The notes under the pieces: model-generated
Seen by the model: the letters and a program-made list of their open reading frames with translations, nothing else
Told to the model about the DNA's origin: nothing
Database searches by the model: none
Assembly: GCA_031269595.1 (NCBI GenBank)
Contig: JAISYX010000144.1
Location: forward strand, 1 to 59,856
DNA: 59,856 bases
From: Oscillospiraceae bacterium
Lineage (GTDB): Bacteria; Bacillota; Clostridia; Oscillospirales; Acutalibacteraceae
Direction: 5' to 3'
Part shown: positions 59,814-59,856 of the stretch, one piece after another
How the letters are laid out: every line of letters begins with the position of its first letter
How positions within the stretch are numbered: the first letter of the stretch is position 1
Made by a program: the position numbers and the translations under genes

Positions 59814-59856
59814 TATGCACTAACTTAACACAACAACTGCAAAGGGTGTCTGTTTC

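Overview
The window reads as chromosome of an anaerobic, spore-forming Clostridia-type Firmicute. The evidence is spmA/spmB, an AbrB-type regulator, the rplS-lepB-rbgA block, tig-clpP-clpX, the DUF1385-prmC pair, an E. coli-like speD beside a Bacillus-type arginine decarboxylase, a large BcrAD/BadFG activase and strong GGAGG ribosome binding sites. Oscillospirales/Ruminococcaceae is a guess, not something the window proves. Gene-dense stretches alternate with intergenic regions packed with dispersed palindromes, heptanucleotide repeats and MITE-like elements.

Layout. 0-2.3 kb: minus-strand run of small unknown genes and a membrane acyltransferase. 2.4-4.4 kb: promoter, leader, rplS, lepB, rbgA. 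4.4-5.4 kb: repeat-rich spacer. 5.4-7.6 kb: two divergent genes for secreted proteins that share a motif after the signal peptide. 7.6-8.6 kb: an ArsR-controlled cysteine-rich operon. 8.6-12.4 kb: unknown genes, DUF4003 and a PlsC-like acyltransferase. 12.4-14.2 kb: ABC-2 exporter. 14.5-18 kb: tig, clpP, clpX. 19.1-23.3 kb: activase/dehydratase pair. 23.4-25.8 kb: UbiA-family protein and ilvE. 26-31.6 kb: lipoprotein, two-component system, DUF1385, prmC. 31.9-34 kb: foreign parA-parB-resolvase module next to tRNA-Ser(CGA). 34.3-43.9 kb: polyamine locus (speD, two DUF6311 paralogues, speA, speE) and nitroreductase. 44-47.2 kb: pfkA, spmBA, abrB. 47.5-51.7 kb: a divergent gatCAB. 51.7-53.4 kb: IS481-type insertion sequence. 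53.4-59.8 kb: HNH endonuclease, rlmD-type and rlmH methyltransferases, and a 760-residue unknown protein.

Most interesting signals. (1) A recurring structured leader sits just before the start codons of tig, clpP, a secreted-protein gene, gatC, gatA, speD and pfkA, plus one orphan copy. It is GAAAGG, a folded core with a GCAC/GUGC helix, then a hairpin that displays AUG in its loop. The last stem covaries between copies, and most of these genes lack a proximal Shine-Dalgarno sequence. It may be an undescribed translation-control system. (2) The GatCAB set is intact but GatA has lost its catalytic Lys (Cys instead) and its cis-Ser motif, and GatB has lost canonical catalytic motifs, suggesting a repurposed complex. 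(3) The repeats are themselves unusual: palindromes sharing GTAGGGG ends but with different cores, a duplicated promoter-bearing repeat ahead of two genes, and 122-bp inverted repeats bracketing an rRNA methyltransferase gene.
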